Source of the DNA: Parietaria judaica
Lineage: Eukaryota > Streptophyta > Magnoliopsida > Rosales > Urticaceae
DNA: 64,000 nt
Assembly (NCBI GenBank): GCA_954871525.1
Contig: OX940865.1
Location: 5,456,001 to 5,520,000, forward strand
Direction of reading: 5' to 3'
A model generated the notes under the pieces. The model was given only the letters and a program-made list of their open reading frames with translations. It was not told where the DNA came from and searched no databases. A program made the position numbers and the translations under genes. Positions 10,945 to 22,231 of the stretch are shown one piece after another. How positions within the stretch are numbered: position 1 is the first letter of the stretch; every line of letters starts with the position of its first letter.

Positions 10945-11086
10945 TTTGATGTAACAAATTCGTCATTATTTAATATGACATAAAGTGCTAAAGTTTTGAA
11001 TTAATTAAATTTAAAAATGATGATAAAGGGCTTTACAAGAATAAATCGATATTCATAAAAGCACAATTGATAAGCCCACTAGAATT
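10945..11086 (+). mobile_element. Left part of an older, diverged LTR (split by element A)
   Basis: TGATGTAACAAATTCGTCAT and what follows is a diverged copy of the start of the A/B family LTR. It breaks off at GAATT, exactly where element A begins; the matching continuation starts at 19086. The region is thus an old LTR copy into which a relative inserted. Confidence 0.85.
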
Positions 11087-11356
11087 TGTTGATGTACAAA
11101 TTCGTCATTATTTAATTTGACATAAAGTGCTAAGGTTGTGAATTAATTAAATTTACAAACCATGATAAAAGGCTTTAAAGAAACAAATTGGTATTCGTAA
11201 AAGCCCAATTGAGAAGCCCAATGAGATTCTCAATCAGACCAAAACAAACGGGTAGAGGCTACTCGGCCCAATGAGTTCTAAGGCCCAATATCCATTCGAC
11301 AACAGTCCAGAAAGACGGGGGTAGAGTCGTCATATTCTCTACCTGGCATCCCATTT
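11087..11356 (+). repeat. Element A truncated 5' LTR
   Basis: It starts TGTTGATGTACAAATTCGTC as the 3' LTR does at 18227 and stays collinear to CCCATTT, then joins directly to RT sequence (AACTTCAGGAAAATTCC). The junction at 11356/11357 marks the internal deletion. Confidence 0.9.
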
Positions 11357-13771
11357 AACTTCAGGAAAATTCCTAGGTTATCTGGTCACACAGCGAGGTA
11401 TAGAAGCCAATCCCGACCAGATAAATGCCCTCCAGAACATGCCCTCCCCGTTCGGGAGACGCAAAGGCTGACTGGGAAAATCGCCGCTCTTAACCGGTTC
11501 ATATCAAGAGCTACGGACAAATGTTTGCCCTTCTACAAGTTATTTAAGGGAAACAAAAAGTTTGAATGGACCGAAGAGTGCGAAGAGGCTTTCCAAAAGC
11601 TGAAAAGGTACCTCTCCACCCCACCGATACTCACCAGACCAATTTTGGGAGAGCCATTGTTTTTATACCTGGCTGTCTCACCATCGGCGGTGAGCGGAGT
11701 AATCGTGAGAGGGGACCGTGGAGAGCAAAAGCCGATCTTCTACATCAGCAAATCTTTGGAAGATGCTCAAACCAGATACCCGGCGATCGAAAAACTCGCA
11801 CTGGCAATGATAACCGCAGCGAGAAAGCTTCGGCCTTACTTCCAATCTCATACCATCATGGTAATGACCACCCAACATTTGAGAATCATCCTTCATAGCC
11901 CGAATCAATCGGGAAGGCTCACGAAATGGGCCGTCGAGCTAAGCGAATTTGATATAGAATACAAGATCCGAACCTGTGCAAAATCACAAGTATTGGCTGA
12001 CTTTCTCATCGAACTACCAGCCGACGGTTCAAAAGAAGGCCACGAAGAAGGAGAATGGAAACTCGAAGTTGACGGTGTGTCAAACCAAGGCGGATCCGGG
12101 ATCAAAATTCGTTTGATATCCCCCACAGGAGAAGGGTTGGAACAATCGTTTCGATTGAAATTCCACGCGACAAACAATGAGACCGAGTACGAGGCCCTCA
12201 TCGCCGGTCTCAAACTAGCAAAAGCCGTAGGAGCCCGGAAAGTAAGGGCCCATTCCGACTAAAAACTAGTTACCAGTCAGATCAGTGGCGAGTACGCCAC
12301 CCGAGATGACAGAATGGAAAAATACCTCTCGGTAGTAAAGGGCTTAATTCAACAATTCGAACACGTCGAGATAGTCCAAATACCGAGGAGTGAAAACGCG
12401 TCGGCAGACGCATTGGCCGGTTTAGCTTCGACTTCGGACCCCGAGGTCAAAAGGATAATCCCGGTCGAAACAATAGACGAACCCAGCGTAACACGCGAAG
12501 TTTGCAATATCCGAATGGAAGAAGATGACTGGAGGACCCCAATCATTAACTACATCCTAACCGGAGCCAAACCCCAAGATAAGCAAAAAGCCAGGAAACT
12601 ACGGATCCAAAGCGCTAGATTTTGCATGATCGGGGAAAAACTGTACAAACGTAGCTATACCGGACCCTACCTAAGGTGCCTAGGAAAGACTGAGGCTCAA
12701 ATAGTACTTCAGAAAATCCATGACGGAGAATGCGGTAACCATTCGGGAGGAAGATCTTTAGCAAACAAAGCAAAAAGGCAAGGCTTTTTCTGGGCCACCA
12801 TGTTGGCGGACAGCGAAGCCTATGCCAAAAGATGCGACAAATGCCAGAGACACTCCCCATCCATACACCGACCAGCAGAAGAACTCTGATCAGTCTCAGT
12901 CCCGTACCCGTTCATGAAATGGTCCATGGACATAGTAGGACCTTTTCCCCTAGCCCCGACCGGAAAGAGGTTCCTACTCGTCGTGACCGACTACTTCTCA
13001 AAATGGGTGGAGGCAGAATCGTACGCAAACATCAAAGATGTTGATGTAGAAAATTTCCTATGGAAAAACATCATCAGTAGATTCGGCCTCCCAAAAGAGA
13101 TAATAGTTGACAATGGACCACAGTTCATTTCAACGAGATTCCAAAACTTCTGCATAAACTGGAAAATATCCTTGAACACGTCCACTCCGAGATATCCTCA
13201 AGGCAACGGTCAAGCCAAAGTAGCTAACCGGGTAATAGTGGACGGAATCAAGAGACGCCTAGACACCAAAAAGGGACGATGGGCAGACGAGCTCATAGGA
13301 GTCCTTTGGTCCTACAGAACCACCCCGCGTAGGGCCATTGGGGAAACCCCTTTCTCAATGGTACACGGCACCGAAGCCGTGATACCAGCAGAGATAGAGA
13401 CACCCAGCCTTCGAAGGGAACTCGCCCCTTTGAACGCAGAAATCAATGACGAAATGAGGGAAGACCAGCTCGACTACATCGACGAAAGACGAGAACAAGC
13501 TTTGATAAGAATTGCCAACTATCAAAACTCGATAGCTAGGTATTATAATTCAAAGGTCAAACGTCAAAAATTCATAGTAGGAGAGCTGGTCCTTAGAAAA
13601 TTTTTCCAAAATACCGCCGAGCTGAATGCGGGCAAGCTCGGGGCTAATTGGGAAGGACCTTACATCGTCACGGAAGTAGTAAAACCTGGAGTATACCGGC
13701 TAGCCACTCCGGATGGAACAAGAGTCCTCCGCAGTTGGAATGCCATGCACTTAAGGAAATACTACGCCTAA
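11357..13771 (+). pseudogene. Element A pol remnant: end of RT, RNase H, second RNase H, integrase
   Basis: The frame begins in RT (SGKFLGYLVTQRGIEANPDQ). A 7-bp loss relative to element B at about 11449/11450 shifts the frame. From 11525 one frame continues to 13771, broken by TAA at 12260-12262 and TGA at 12887-12889. Domains in order are the Ty3-type RNase H (KPIFYISKSLEDAQTRYPA), an archaeal-type second RNase H (LEVDG, TNNETEYEAL, ADALAGLA) and integrase with an HHCC finger (NHSGG to CDKCQRH), core DIVGPF and DNGPQF. Where B has the catalytic Glu (NGQAEVAN), A has Lys (codon 13217-13219). The C-terminal tail ends RSWNAMHLRKYYA without a chromodomain. The dual RNase H places it in the Tat lineage; it is inactive. 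Confidence 0.92.
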
Positions 13772-13796
13772 CCCGACCTACCCGGTCTCCCCTGAA

Positions 13797-13835
13797 CTAC
13801 GTAATGACTTGATCCCCAAATTTGGGGTACGTAGG
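13797..13835 (+). promoter_or_regulatory. 39-bp conserved palindromic motif after pol
   Basis: CTACGTAATGACTTGATCCC is followed by CAAATTTGGGGTACGTAGG. The outer CTACGTA/TACGTAG and inner CCCCAAATTTGGGG pairs make a near-continuous stem. It begins 26 bp after the pol stop; the same spacing occurs in B, and a 39-bp relative lies in the solo LTR at 61954-61992. Confidence 0.7.
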
Positions 13836-13957
13836 CAGCCCATCCTAAACAATGGGCACAATCTCAATCCAAACCCAAAACCGAATCGGCCCGAGAACTA
13901 CGAATTGCAAGACTCAATAGAGCCAACTTAAAAGGAAACATGTCCCGAAACTCCCAT

Positions 13958-14206
13958 CAAGGCAACAAGCCTACCCGGGTAACAAACCCATCACCTAAGG
14001 TAACAAGCCTATCCGGGTAACAGACCCATCACATAAGGCAACAAGCCTACACGGGTAACAGACCCATCACACCAAGGCAACAAGCCTACCCGGGTAACCA
14101 ACCCGTCGCATAAGGCAACAAGCCTATCCGGGTAACAAACCCACTACAATGGTTGATAAACCTAACCGGGTATCCAACCCGTCCCTTAAGGCGACAAGCC
14201 TAATCC
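13958..14206 (+). repeat. 38-bp tandem repeat downstream of integrase (element A)
   Basis: About six and a half units of the type AAGGCAACAAGCCTACCCGG plus GTAACAAACCCATCACCT lie between pol and the antisense gene. Element B has the matching array at 25503-25757. Tandem repeats between pol and the 3' LTR are typical of Tat elements. Confidence 0.9.
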
Positions 14207-14657
14207 TTTTGGAAACATGTAATTATATATGTCTGGCATTTACAAATGTGTTTTTCAGAAAACACAACCTGCGGGGTATCATGGCAGACGGGCAAGAAAG
14301 ACTCGACGAGAAGTATCGAAGGAGCACAGCACCAAAAGGTACCCGTACATTTTCTATACTTAGCAAATTTCAAAATTTCGACTTTGTTATTATTTATCCG
14401 AGTATATGATAGATTACTCGGAACCTTGAATAGGGAAATATAGAGAAGTACGATTAGAAAATTAGCTCGGAAACGCGGACAAGTAGAATATGGCGAGAAA
14501 TCAATAGCGTAATATAAAAACAAAGTAGCAAAGGCCTTAACCACGGGCATATCCAAACCTTACAAAAAAGTGGGTTCAAGTCGCCGTAGACTTGCCCGTA
14601 GAAATTGTCTTGGCCTTAGGCCTTATTAACTAAAACTAAAAAAAAATGGGGGACACT

Positions 14658-17444
14658 CTATGCATTGACCCCGGGTACCTCCACGACCTCTCGGTCTTCC
14701 TCTTCCTTTTCCTTCTCCTCTTCTTCACCGGCTTGGCCTCCATGCTCGGTCGGCTCCTCAGCGGCGGTCTCCTCGGCAACGGCGGGCTCGTTCAGGGTTG
14801 GCTCTTCGAGGGTGATCTCCTCGGTATCGGCAAGCACGGGCAAGACGGGCTCCTCAAGGATGGGCTCCCCGGCCACAGGATCTTCAACAACGGGCTCGAT
14901 GGCAACGTCTTCAGAGGCGGGCTCCTTGGCAGTCGATTGCTCAGACCAGAGGCTCAGATCTACAAGAGGAACACCGGTCAGCTCGACATCTGGAGACAGA
15001 GCCGGAGACCCTATCAGCGGTGCCGGAACCGCGTCCAAGAGAGCTTGGTAGCGAACAACGTTGCCTTCTAGGACCTCCTTCTCGGCCTCAAAATCTTGAA
15101 CGTTGCCGTCAATGATGTCTTGGATTAGCTCGAGGCAACCTTCGGCTTGATCCAAGCAACTATTGTCGGCGGCCGTACCTTTGTACCACGCGAGTAGCGC
15201 GTCCCTTTCCTCCACCTATCGGCGGTATCGGGCACGGACAGCCTTCTTCTCGGCCTCACGATCGGCGGATTGTTGCCGGGCTTCAGCCAGCTCAGCAGCA
15301 AGGCGCTGCACGTCCTCTTTCAGAGCCAGAGCCTCCTCCTCTTTCTTCTTGGCCAACTCCTCGTCCCGTCCTTTAGCCGCATCAGAAGCCAGCATCTGCC
15401 TGGCAGCCGCCTCGCTCGCACTCTGAGCCTCCCCGATCGACCGGGTAGCGTTTGCCAGCTTCTCCCGGAGATCGACAACCGTGTTCCCTAGCCCCTTGAT
15501 CTTGGCTTCGCAAGTGGCGACCCTCTTGCCCATTATCACGACTTTCTCCGCCTTCGCCCGAATGCCTGCCACATCGTCAGCCAGTTCTCTCTCCTTCAGC
15601 GCGAGCTGCTTGGCAACCTACGCGCCCTCCCTAGCCTCGCATAATTGATCCTCATAATCGAGGACCATGTCATTGATAGAGGCGACGAGCTACACGTCCA
15701 AGAACCAAAGTTAGAAAAGATCAAAGAATAAATAGAAATCCAAAAGACAACAATGCTTACCAGAGTTGTAGCCGCAGCCACGTCCTTGTACGGCCTCTTC
15801 TCGGCAATACTTCAGGGGACCCTGCCGACCCCGCCATTCGTTATCTGCCGGAGAAGACCGGCTGCCACCTTAGGTGCCTTATGGAGACCCTTATCTCCCA
15901 TCCAAGTACACCCTGCCTTCCGCGAGATTGCCTTCTCCCTGGCTTTCCCCTCGACCGCCGAGGGAATTGACCCCGTCTCCCTCACCTCACCTTGGGAGGC
16001 CTCTTTAGGGCGCTCGCTCTCCCGAGCAATCCCTTTGCCTTTCTCCAAGGCCCTCACACCTCCTTTCGGGACCACGTCCCTCCTCACCGCCTCCTTCGGA
16101 GCCAAATCCCCCTTCGCCTTCTTCCGGACCCCGGAATCCTCTCCTTCACGCGGCCTCTTCGCGACCGCCTCTGAGCCCGTCCTCGGGACAACCTCGTCCT
16201 GAGAAGGAAGAGCAGGAGCAGAAGGAGGAGCAACCTCCCTCTCGGAAGGCTTTGCCAACGGCGTAGCCTCCGGGGTGCTGTCCCCGTCGTAGGAGAGTTC
16301 GACGACGTCCTTCTTCTTGATCGCCCCAGGGGCGACCTCAGCAAGAGACTCCCGAGCAGGAGTCTCCTCATTCTTCCTACTCGTCTCCTGACGAGCAGCC
16401 TTAGCTGGTGCTGACGCACCAGACCCCCTCTCTTCAACCCGCCTGCTCGTCTCCTGATGAGCAGCTCCGCCGAGGCCGAACCCCCGGCATGCCCCTCTTG
16501 TCTCGGCCTTTGGCGAAGACTCTGACCCTTCGAGCGTAGAGCGTCCATATCATCTGCACGTCAAAAATCCACACTTAGAAGAAATAAAACAAAATATATA
16601 AAACAAAACCAAAATTATAGGTTTAGAAATCATACCCGGAAATTCCTCCTCGTCTGGTTCACACCAAAGCCCAGCAGCCTCGAACCTCTCCCTCGTGAAG
16701 TTCGACCACAACTCCGGGCCAAAAGGAAAGAACTTCCTCTTCAAAGCTTTCCACTCTTCTGTAATCGGGCGAGACTTAGGCTTCTCAGGATCCTCAACTG
16801 CATTAGAAAAGAAAAAGAAATTAGCAAACACACGAGAATAGCCGAATAGAAGAAATTAGGAAAACCCAACCCGGAACCTCACCTATCTCGTGGACCCATT
16901 CGTTCTTATAGCCCGACCAAGAACCAAGAGTTTCCTGACCGGCCATGAAGAAGAAATACTTGTGGGTCCAAGCACTCTCCTTCTTGGGAAGACCGGTGAT
17001 GATCTCCCCTTCCTTAACGGATAGAAAAAACCTACCCTTAGCCTGACCATTGGCCTTGATGACCAAGCCCGTCAACAGGTCCCAGATTATAAGTGAATAC
17101 AAACACTCATGGGACCAGACAAGCAAGGCCATCAGGATCCGAATAGAATTCGGGCTAAGTTTCCCGATAGAGACCCCAATGTGAGTAAGATACCGTAGGA
17201 TGAGTTCGGGAATAGGAAATCTAAGCCCCCCGGACTCAAAAAACCTCTGATACACACAGACCCAGCCGTCCGAATTCTGCTCGTCGGCATGTTCATCCGG
17301 CCTCGGCAACCTAAGTTCTATCGAGTGGGGAATCTTATATTCTACCCGGATCCCAACCAGATCTTTAGGTGTTAGAACTGACTTAGGAGAATCTGTAGTC
17401 AGAAACTCCGTCTGCCATTTGGAGACCATCTTCTTAGGATCCAT
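14658..17444 (-). pseudogene. Element A antisense gene (gypsy Transposase_28-like), broken
   Basis: On the strand opposite to pol, four exons can be drawn: 17444-16883, 16797-16636, 16553-15761 and 15689-14658. Exons 1 and 2 have the same length as in B (562 and 162 bp). The N-terminal domain contains DEQNSDGWVCVYQRFFESGG and LSPNSIRILMALLVW, the pattern of the Pfam family called putative gypsy-type transposon (Transposase_28); the last exon is a long charged coiled coil with an acidic Glu/Val/Pro-rich tail. Exon 3 is 793 bp versus 803 in B and includes a 1-bp loss near the GGTTCGGCCTC segment, shifting frame. Exon 4 has in-frame TAGs at about 15616 and at 15216-15218. The molecular function of this family is unknown. 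Confidence 0.82.
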
Positions 17445-17739
17445 TCTATCTAAAATATCCTAGGAAAAACCGAAAGAAATCTAGACGAGCACAAAAAACC
17501 CAGAAAAACCACCCAAAGATCGACAGAAAAACAAATTCGGAAAGATCTCCTAACAAATCCTGAGGAAATAAAGACAGACAGAAGGCTAGAACCTTAACTC
17601 CCTACGAGTTTGACGAAGAAGACGATGAAAATGGACCTCAGAGCACCTCCAATGGCGATTCGCAGAGTTTATCTCTCTAAAAACTCGAAACTTTTCTCTC
17701 TCTAAAAATCAAAAATGATATTCGAATGCATAAACAAAG

Positions 17740-17841
17740 TATATATAGAGGAAGAGAGAAATAGGTTACCTTCGATAGACGTGCGACGGGCTGAAGCTGA
17801 AGAGACGTGCCCATTTAATGCAAAACACTCGAGTATTTATA
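17740..17841 (-). promoter_or_regulatory. Putative TATA boxes of the element A antisense gene
   Basis: TATATATA at 17740-17747 and TATAAATA (read on the minus strand, 17834-17841, within a GAGTATAAATACTCG-type palindrome in B) lie about 300 and 390 bp upstream of the antisense ATG. Both have counterparts in element B. Confidence 0.5.
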
Positions 17842-18210
17842 CTCAAAAATTGTCGCTGATCCTACGGTTAGAGTTTCCTCAAAAATCGCAACAAACTTCA
17901 TCCTACGGTTGAGATCAGCGAGCTATCCGGCGACACGTCGGCATGACAGCTGTGTCAGGAGAATGTGAAGAGTTTATTCTCTTCGAACTCCGCAAATTGG
18001 AACACGTGTTGTAACTGTTCCCGCCCAAAATTCGAAGCGACGGTTACAGCTTCAAGACCCTATCCGTCCACCTTATCTCGAAATTATCCAAAATCCTGTC
18101 CGGATTATGTAGATTTGCGGAAAAAGTCACAAATTTAATTAATCCTATCCGGCACGAATTTTACATGATTTCATCGAGTAAATACTATAAAATTTACTTC
18201 TTATTTTTTT

Positions 18211-18226
18211 ATAGTAGGGGGCTAAC
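18211..18226 (+). other. Element A polypurine tract
   Basis: ATAGTAGGGGGCTAAC lies directly before the 3' LTR (TGTTGATG), the position of the plus-strand primer in LTR retrotransposons. The same sequence adjoins the B LTR at 21451. Confidence 0.85.
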
Positions 18227-19085
18227 TGTTGATGTACAAATTCGTCATTATTTAATTTGACATAAAGTGCTAAGGTTGTGAATTAATTAAATTTACAAAC
18301 CATGATAAAAGGCTTTAAAGAAACAAATTGGTATTCGTAAAATCCCAATTGAGAAGCCCAATTAGATTCTCAATCAGACCAAAACAAACGGGTACAGGCT
18401 ACTCGGCCCAATGAGTTCTAAGGCCCAATATCCGTTCGACAACAGTCTAGAAAGACGGGGGTGGAGTCGTCATATTCTCTACCCGGCATCCCATTTCAAA
18501 TTCAGACGGAAGACCAGGAGCACGGATTCAAGCCTCTAACGGGCATAATTCAAACACGACGACGAGAACGAAGTCATGGGACACGTGTAGCAAGGTCGTC
18601 CATTCAACCCAGTCAGCACGGAGTGAAGACCCCTCGATTCCTAAAAGACCAACGGAAGAATTGAAGCCTATAAATACCAGGCTCAAGCTCAGATCAACAC
18701 ACACGCACACTTGCAACCTCGAGAGAATATATTGAAGAGATTCTACCCGGCATTTTTGTCCATTTGAGATCTTGTTGTATTCTTTCTCTCCTTCTCTATT
18801 CTTTTCCATTCTTAGACGTGATCTAGCTGCCTGTAGCTATCCGTCCATGTTCACTGTCACAATAAACTAACAGAGGAAGTAGTCAACTACCGCCTTGGGA
18901 CGAACCTCTATAACAAAACTCCTCGTCTCATTTATATCGCTTATATACATACATATATATATATATCGTGAGTGAATCGTGAGCTTACAACGTGAGAGAT
19001 CGAATTCCACCAAATTGTTCCATTCAAGAATATCATACACTCACAAGTCATACTTGACTGATTGAGGTGGGAATCCACGTCAACA
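18227..19085 (+). repeat. Element A 3' LTR (859 bp)
   Basis: It begins TGTTGATGTACAAATTCGTC and ends CCACGTCAACA. A TATA box TATAAATA is at 18669-18676. It is the same family as the LTRs of element B, in opposite orientation. Confidence 0.92.
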
Positions 19086-19565
19086 TAATTCTCAATCAGA
19101 AGAAGCCCGACGGATACAAAGCCACTCGGCCCAAGAAGCCCAAAGGCCCAACATCTACCAGTCATCAGCCGGGGAAGAAGAGGGTAGAATTATCACACGT
19201 TCTACCCGGCATCCCAAATCAAACCTCAGCGGAGCACCAGGAGCACGAAGTCAAGTCTTGAACGGGCATAATTCAAACTCGACGAAGAGAACGTAGTCGT
19301 GGGACACGCATCACGAGACAAGCCATTCAACACGGTCAGCTCGGAAGGAAGACCCCATGATTCCTGGAAGTCCAACGGGAAGAATTGAAGCTTATAAGTA
19401 TCAAGCTCAAGCTCAGATCAACACACACATCCCTGAGAGAATACATCGAGAGCTCGCTACCCGGAAATTTTGTGTACTCTAAAATTTCGTTGTATTCTGT
19501 TCATTCTTTTTATTCTTTCTTTCTTTTACCCTAGACGTGATACGCTTCCTGTAGTTGTCCGTAAC
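19086..19565 (+). mobile_element. Right part of the older diverged LTR split by element A
   Basis: It resumes at CTCAATCAGAAGAAGCCCGA, the LTR position where the left piece (10945-11086) stopped, and follows the family LTR at reduced identity (GGGCATAATTCAAACTCGAC; GAATTGAAGCTTATAAGTAT) until about CCTGTAGTTGTCCGTAAC. The terminal part of the LTR is missing, so it is a truncated, probably solo, copy. Confidence 0.85.
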
Positions 19566-20264
19566 TTTTATATAAATTTCTTATCGAGTTAATCGGTAAT
19601 CGGTACTGATTTTTTCTTTTAAAACCGTAACTTTTACCATTTAGCAAAAAAGGCAGGGGTTTAGTTTAAAAATCGATAAATTAATATAATATAAAAAATT
19701 GATAAATTAATATTATCGATGATTATTTTATATTCGGCTTAGTTTTTTTCTTTTACGCGCACCCCTAGATATTATAATGAAGTACACAAGAAACAACAAG
19801 TAATGTCTAAACAATCGGCAAAATAAAAACTCAAAAACCGAAATATCATATGATATTAAATTGAAAAATAAAATCAATTATATATGATTATATAGGACTA
19901 AAAAATTGGTTTGTGGAATAATACGAGTTTACCACACAACTCTCTCAGTTTAAACCCCTTTCTCTATTATCTATGTGCACTCAGATCCCTTTGATTAAGA
20001 ACAAAACACATAGAGAGAGATTCAAAGCGGGAGAATTCTATGATGATTGTTCGATCCATTTCATAAACGTTTTACGGATTTATATAACTTAATCACCATA
20101 AAATCAGCCGTAGCTAATATACTTATATATACATACGGGATAAAAACAATAAAATCCCACTAGTTTTGCATAAATAAAAGATCGTCCGGATATTTTGGCA
20201 CTTTGTTAGAAAGTTGTTGTGAGTTGTGACCAATATATCCACACAGTGTTATTTTTCATTTAGG
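19566..20264. repeat. Partial copy of the hAT-remnant plus 1-kb repeat block
   Basis: TTATCGAGTTAATCGGTAAT through CACCCCTAGATATTATAATG and on to CACCATAAAATCAGCCGTAG is collinear with about 35840-36440. It includes one copy of the hairpin described at 19940-20033. No coding sequence. Confidence 0.65.
19940..20033. repeat. Hairpin repeat, copy 1
   Basis: Arms CTCTCTCAGTTTAAACCCC...TCTATGTGC and CACATAGAGAGAGATTCAAAG...GGGAG pair across a short loop. Copies 2 to 5 lie at 36244, 37242, 38067 and 39112. Confidence 0.6.
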
Positions 20265-20595
20265 TTTAACTGAAACCGGAACCGAGAACCGGGAAATTAG
20301 CTTTTTCTCGTCCCTGTTAAGAAAAATTGGCAATTTTTTTGGTAACGATTCCGGTAACAGTTCCTGATCCAAAAATTTCCCGGTTCCGGTTTCGGTAACG
20401 GTTCCGATTCAAATTTCCTGGTTGTGATTCCAGGTTACATTTCCAAAATTTCCCGGTTCCGATTCTGAATTTCCCGGTTCCAAAAGTGGTTGACTTAAAA
20501 AATGATATGTAGTTTTTGGAAAACTAGTAATTAAAAATTACACGTAGTTTAAAACCGTAACCGGTACCAAAAACCCGGAAATATTTTTTAGGTAC
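20265..20595. mobile_element. Left part of CCGGTTCC-rich hAT-like element (target of element B)
   Basis: Repeated GGTTCCGGTTTCGGTAACGG-type words. It ends in GGTAC (20591-20595), the duplicated target of element B; the remainder lies at 32603-32760. Low-complexity CCGG words are shared with the elements at 10205 and 34237. Confidence 0.55.
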
Positions 20596-21450
20596 TGTTG
20601 ACGTGGTTTCCCACCTCAATCAGTCAAGTGTGACTTGTGAGTGTATGATATTTTTGAATGAAACAATTTGGTGGAATTCGATCTCTCACGTTGCAAGCTC
20701 ACGATTCACTCACGATATATATATAAGTATATAAGCGATATAAATGAGACGAGGGGTTTTTTTATAGAGGTTCGTCCCAAGGCGGTAGTTGACTACTTCC
20801 TCTGTTAGTTTATTGCGACAATGAACATAGACGGATAGCTACAGGCAGCCAAATCACGTCTGAGAGCAAGAAGAAATAGAGGAAGAAAGAAAGAACACAA
20901 CAAGATCTCAAAATGACAAGAATGCCGGGTAGAAATTCTTTAGTGTATTCTCTCGAGGTTGTAAGTGCGTGTGTGTGTTGATCTGAGCTTGAGCTTGGCA
21001 TTTATAGACTTCAATTCTTCCCGTTGAACTTCCAGGAATCGAGGGGTCTTCGCTCCGTGCTGACCGGGTTGAATGGACGATCTGGCTACGCGTGTCCCAC
21101 GACTTCGTTCTGGTCGTCGCGTTTGAATTATGCCCGTTGAAGACTTGACTCCGTGCTCCTGGTCTTCCGTATGAATTTGAAATGGGATGCCGGGTAGAGA
21201 ATATGACGACTCTACCCTCGTTTTTCTGGGCTGCTACCGAGTGGATTTGGGCTTTAGAACTCATTGGGCCGAGGAGCCTATGTCCATTGGTTCTTGGTCT
21301 GACTGAGAATCTCTTTGGGCTTCTTCAAATGGGCTTTTACGAATACCAGTTTATTTCTTTAAAGCCTTTTATCATGGTTTGTAAATTTAATTAATTCACA
21401 ACCTTAGCACTATATGTCACATTAAATAATGACGAATTTGTACATCAACA
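20596..21450 (-). repeat. Element B 3' LTR (855 bp)
   Basis: On the + strand it begins TGTTGACGTGG and ends TACATCAACA. In element sense this is the 3' LTR because the polypurine tract adjoins 21451. The TATA box lies across about 20999-21006 on the minus strand. Confidence 0.95.
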
Positions 21451-21470
21451 GTTAGCCCCCTACTATAAAA
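21451..21470 (-). other. Element B polypurine tract
   Basis: On the minus strand the sequence reads TTTTATAGTAGGGGGCTAAC up to the LTR start. It is purine-rich and identical in position to that of element A. Confidence 0.85.
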
Positions 21471-21834
21471 AATACGAAGTAAATTTTATAGTATTTACTC
21501 GATGAAATCATGTAAAATTCGTGCCGGATAGGATTAATTAAATTTGTGACTTTTGCCGCAAATCTGCATAATCCGGGCAGGATTTTGGATAATTTCGAGA
21601 TCAGATGGACGGATAGAACCTTGAAGCTGTAACCGTCGCTTCGAATTTTGGGCGGGAACAGTTACAACACGTGTCCCATTTTGCGGAGTTCGAAGGGAAT
21701 AAACTCTTCACATTCTCCTGACACAGCTGTCGTGCTGACGTGTCGCCGGATAGCTCGCTGATCTCAACCGTAGGATGAGGTTTGTTGCGTTTTTTGAGGA
21801 AACCCTAACCGTAGGATCAGCGACAATTTTCGAG

Positions 21835-21935
21835 TATAAATACTCGAGTGATTCGCATTAAATGGGCACGTCTCTTCAGCTTCAGCCCGTCACACGTCTT
21901 TCGAAGGTAACTTCTCCCTCTTTCCTCTATATATA
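21835..21935 (+). promoter_or_regulatory. Putative TATA boxes of the element B antisense gene
   Basis: TATAAATA at 21835-21842, inside CGAGTATAAATACTCG, and TATATATA at 21928-21935 lie about 390 and 300 bp upstream of the ATG at 22232. They point toward the antisense gene and away from gag-pol, and both are conserved in element A. Confidence 0.55.
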
Positions 21936-22231
21936 CTCTGTTTGGTATTCGAATGTTATTTTCGAATTTTTAGAGAGAGAAAAGCTTTGAGTTTTAGAGA
22001 GAGAAGCTCTGCATATCGCCATTGTCGAAGGAACTTTGAGGTCTGTCTTCGTGTTTAGAGATCCAGGTTCTTCCTTTCTTCTTCGTATGTTTCTTTGTGA
22101 CTCTGTTAGAGGATTGTGCCAGGTTTCTAGATATTGCTTTTTCTGTTTTCTTGGATTTCTATATTTTCCAGTTTCTGGGTTTTGTGCTCGTCTAGATTTC
22201 TTTCGGTTTTTTACAAAATATCTTTTATAAG

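Larger units (their letters stand above)
11087..19085 (+). mobile_element. Element A: internally deleted Tat-lineage Ty3/gypsy retrotransposon
   Basis: The order in the + direction is truncated 5' LTR, 3' half of pol, 38-bp tandem repeats, antisense gene, polypurine tract and full 3' LTR (18227-19085). Flanks are GAATT (11082-11086) and TAATT (19086-19090), a 5-bp target duplication with one mismatch. Compared with its close relative B, it lacks the rest of the 5' LTR, leader, gag, protease and most of RT. Its first 270 LTR bases differ from the 3' LTR at about seven positions by eye, so it is older than B. It cannot be autonomous. Confidence 0.92.

Noticed and set aside
15163..15426. Serine/alanine-rich proteins on the + strand opposite the antisense gene
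   Set aside because: Mirror-image frames of the GC-rich coiled-coil exon; no independent support.
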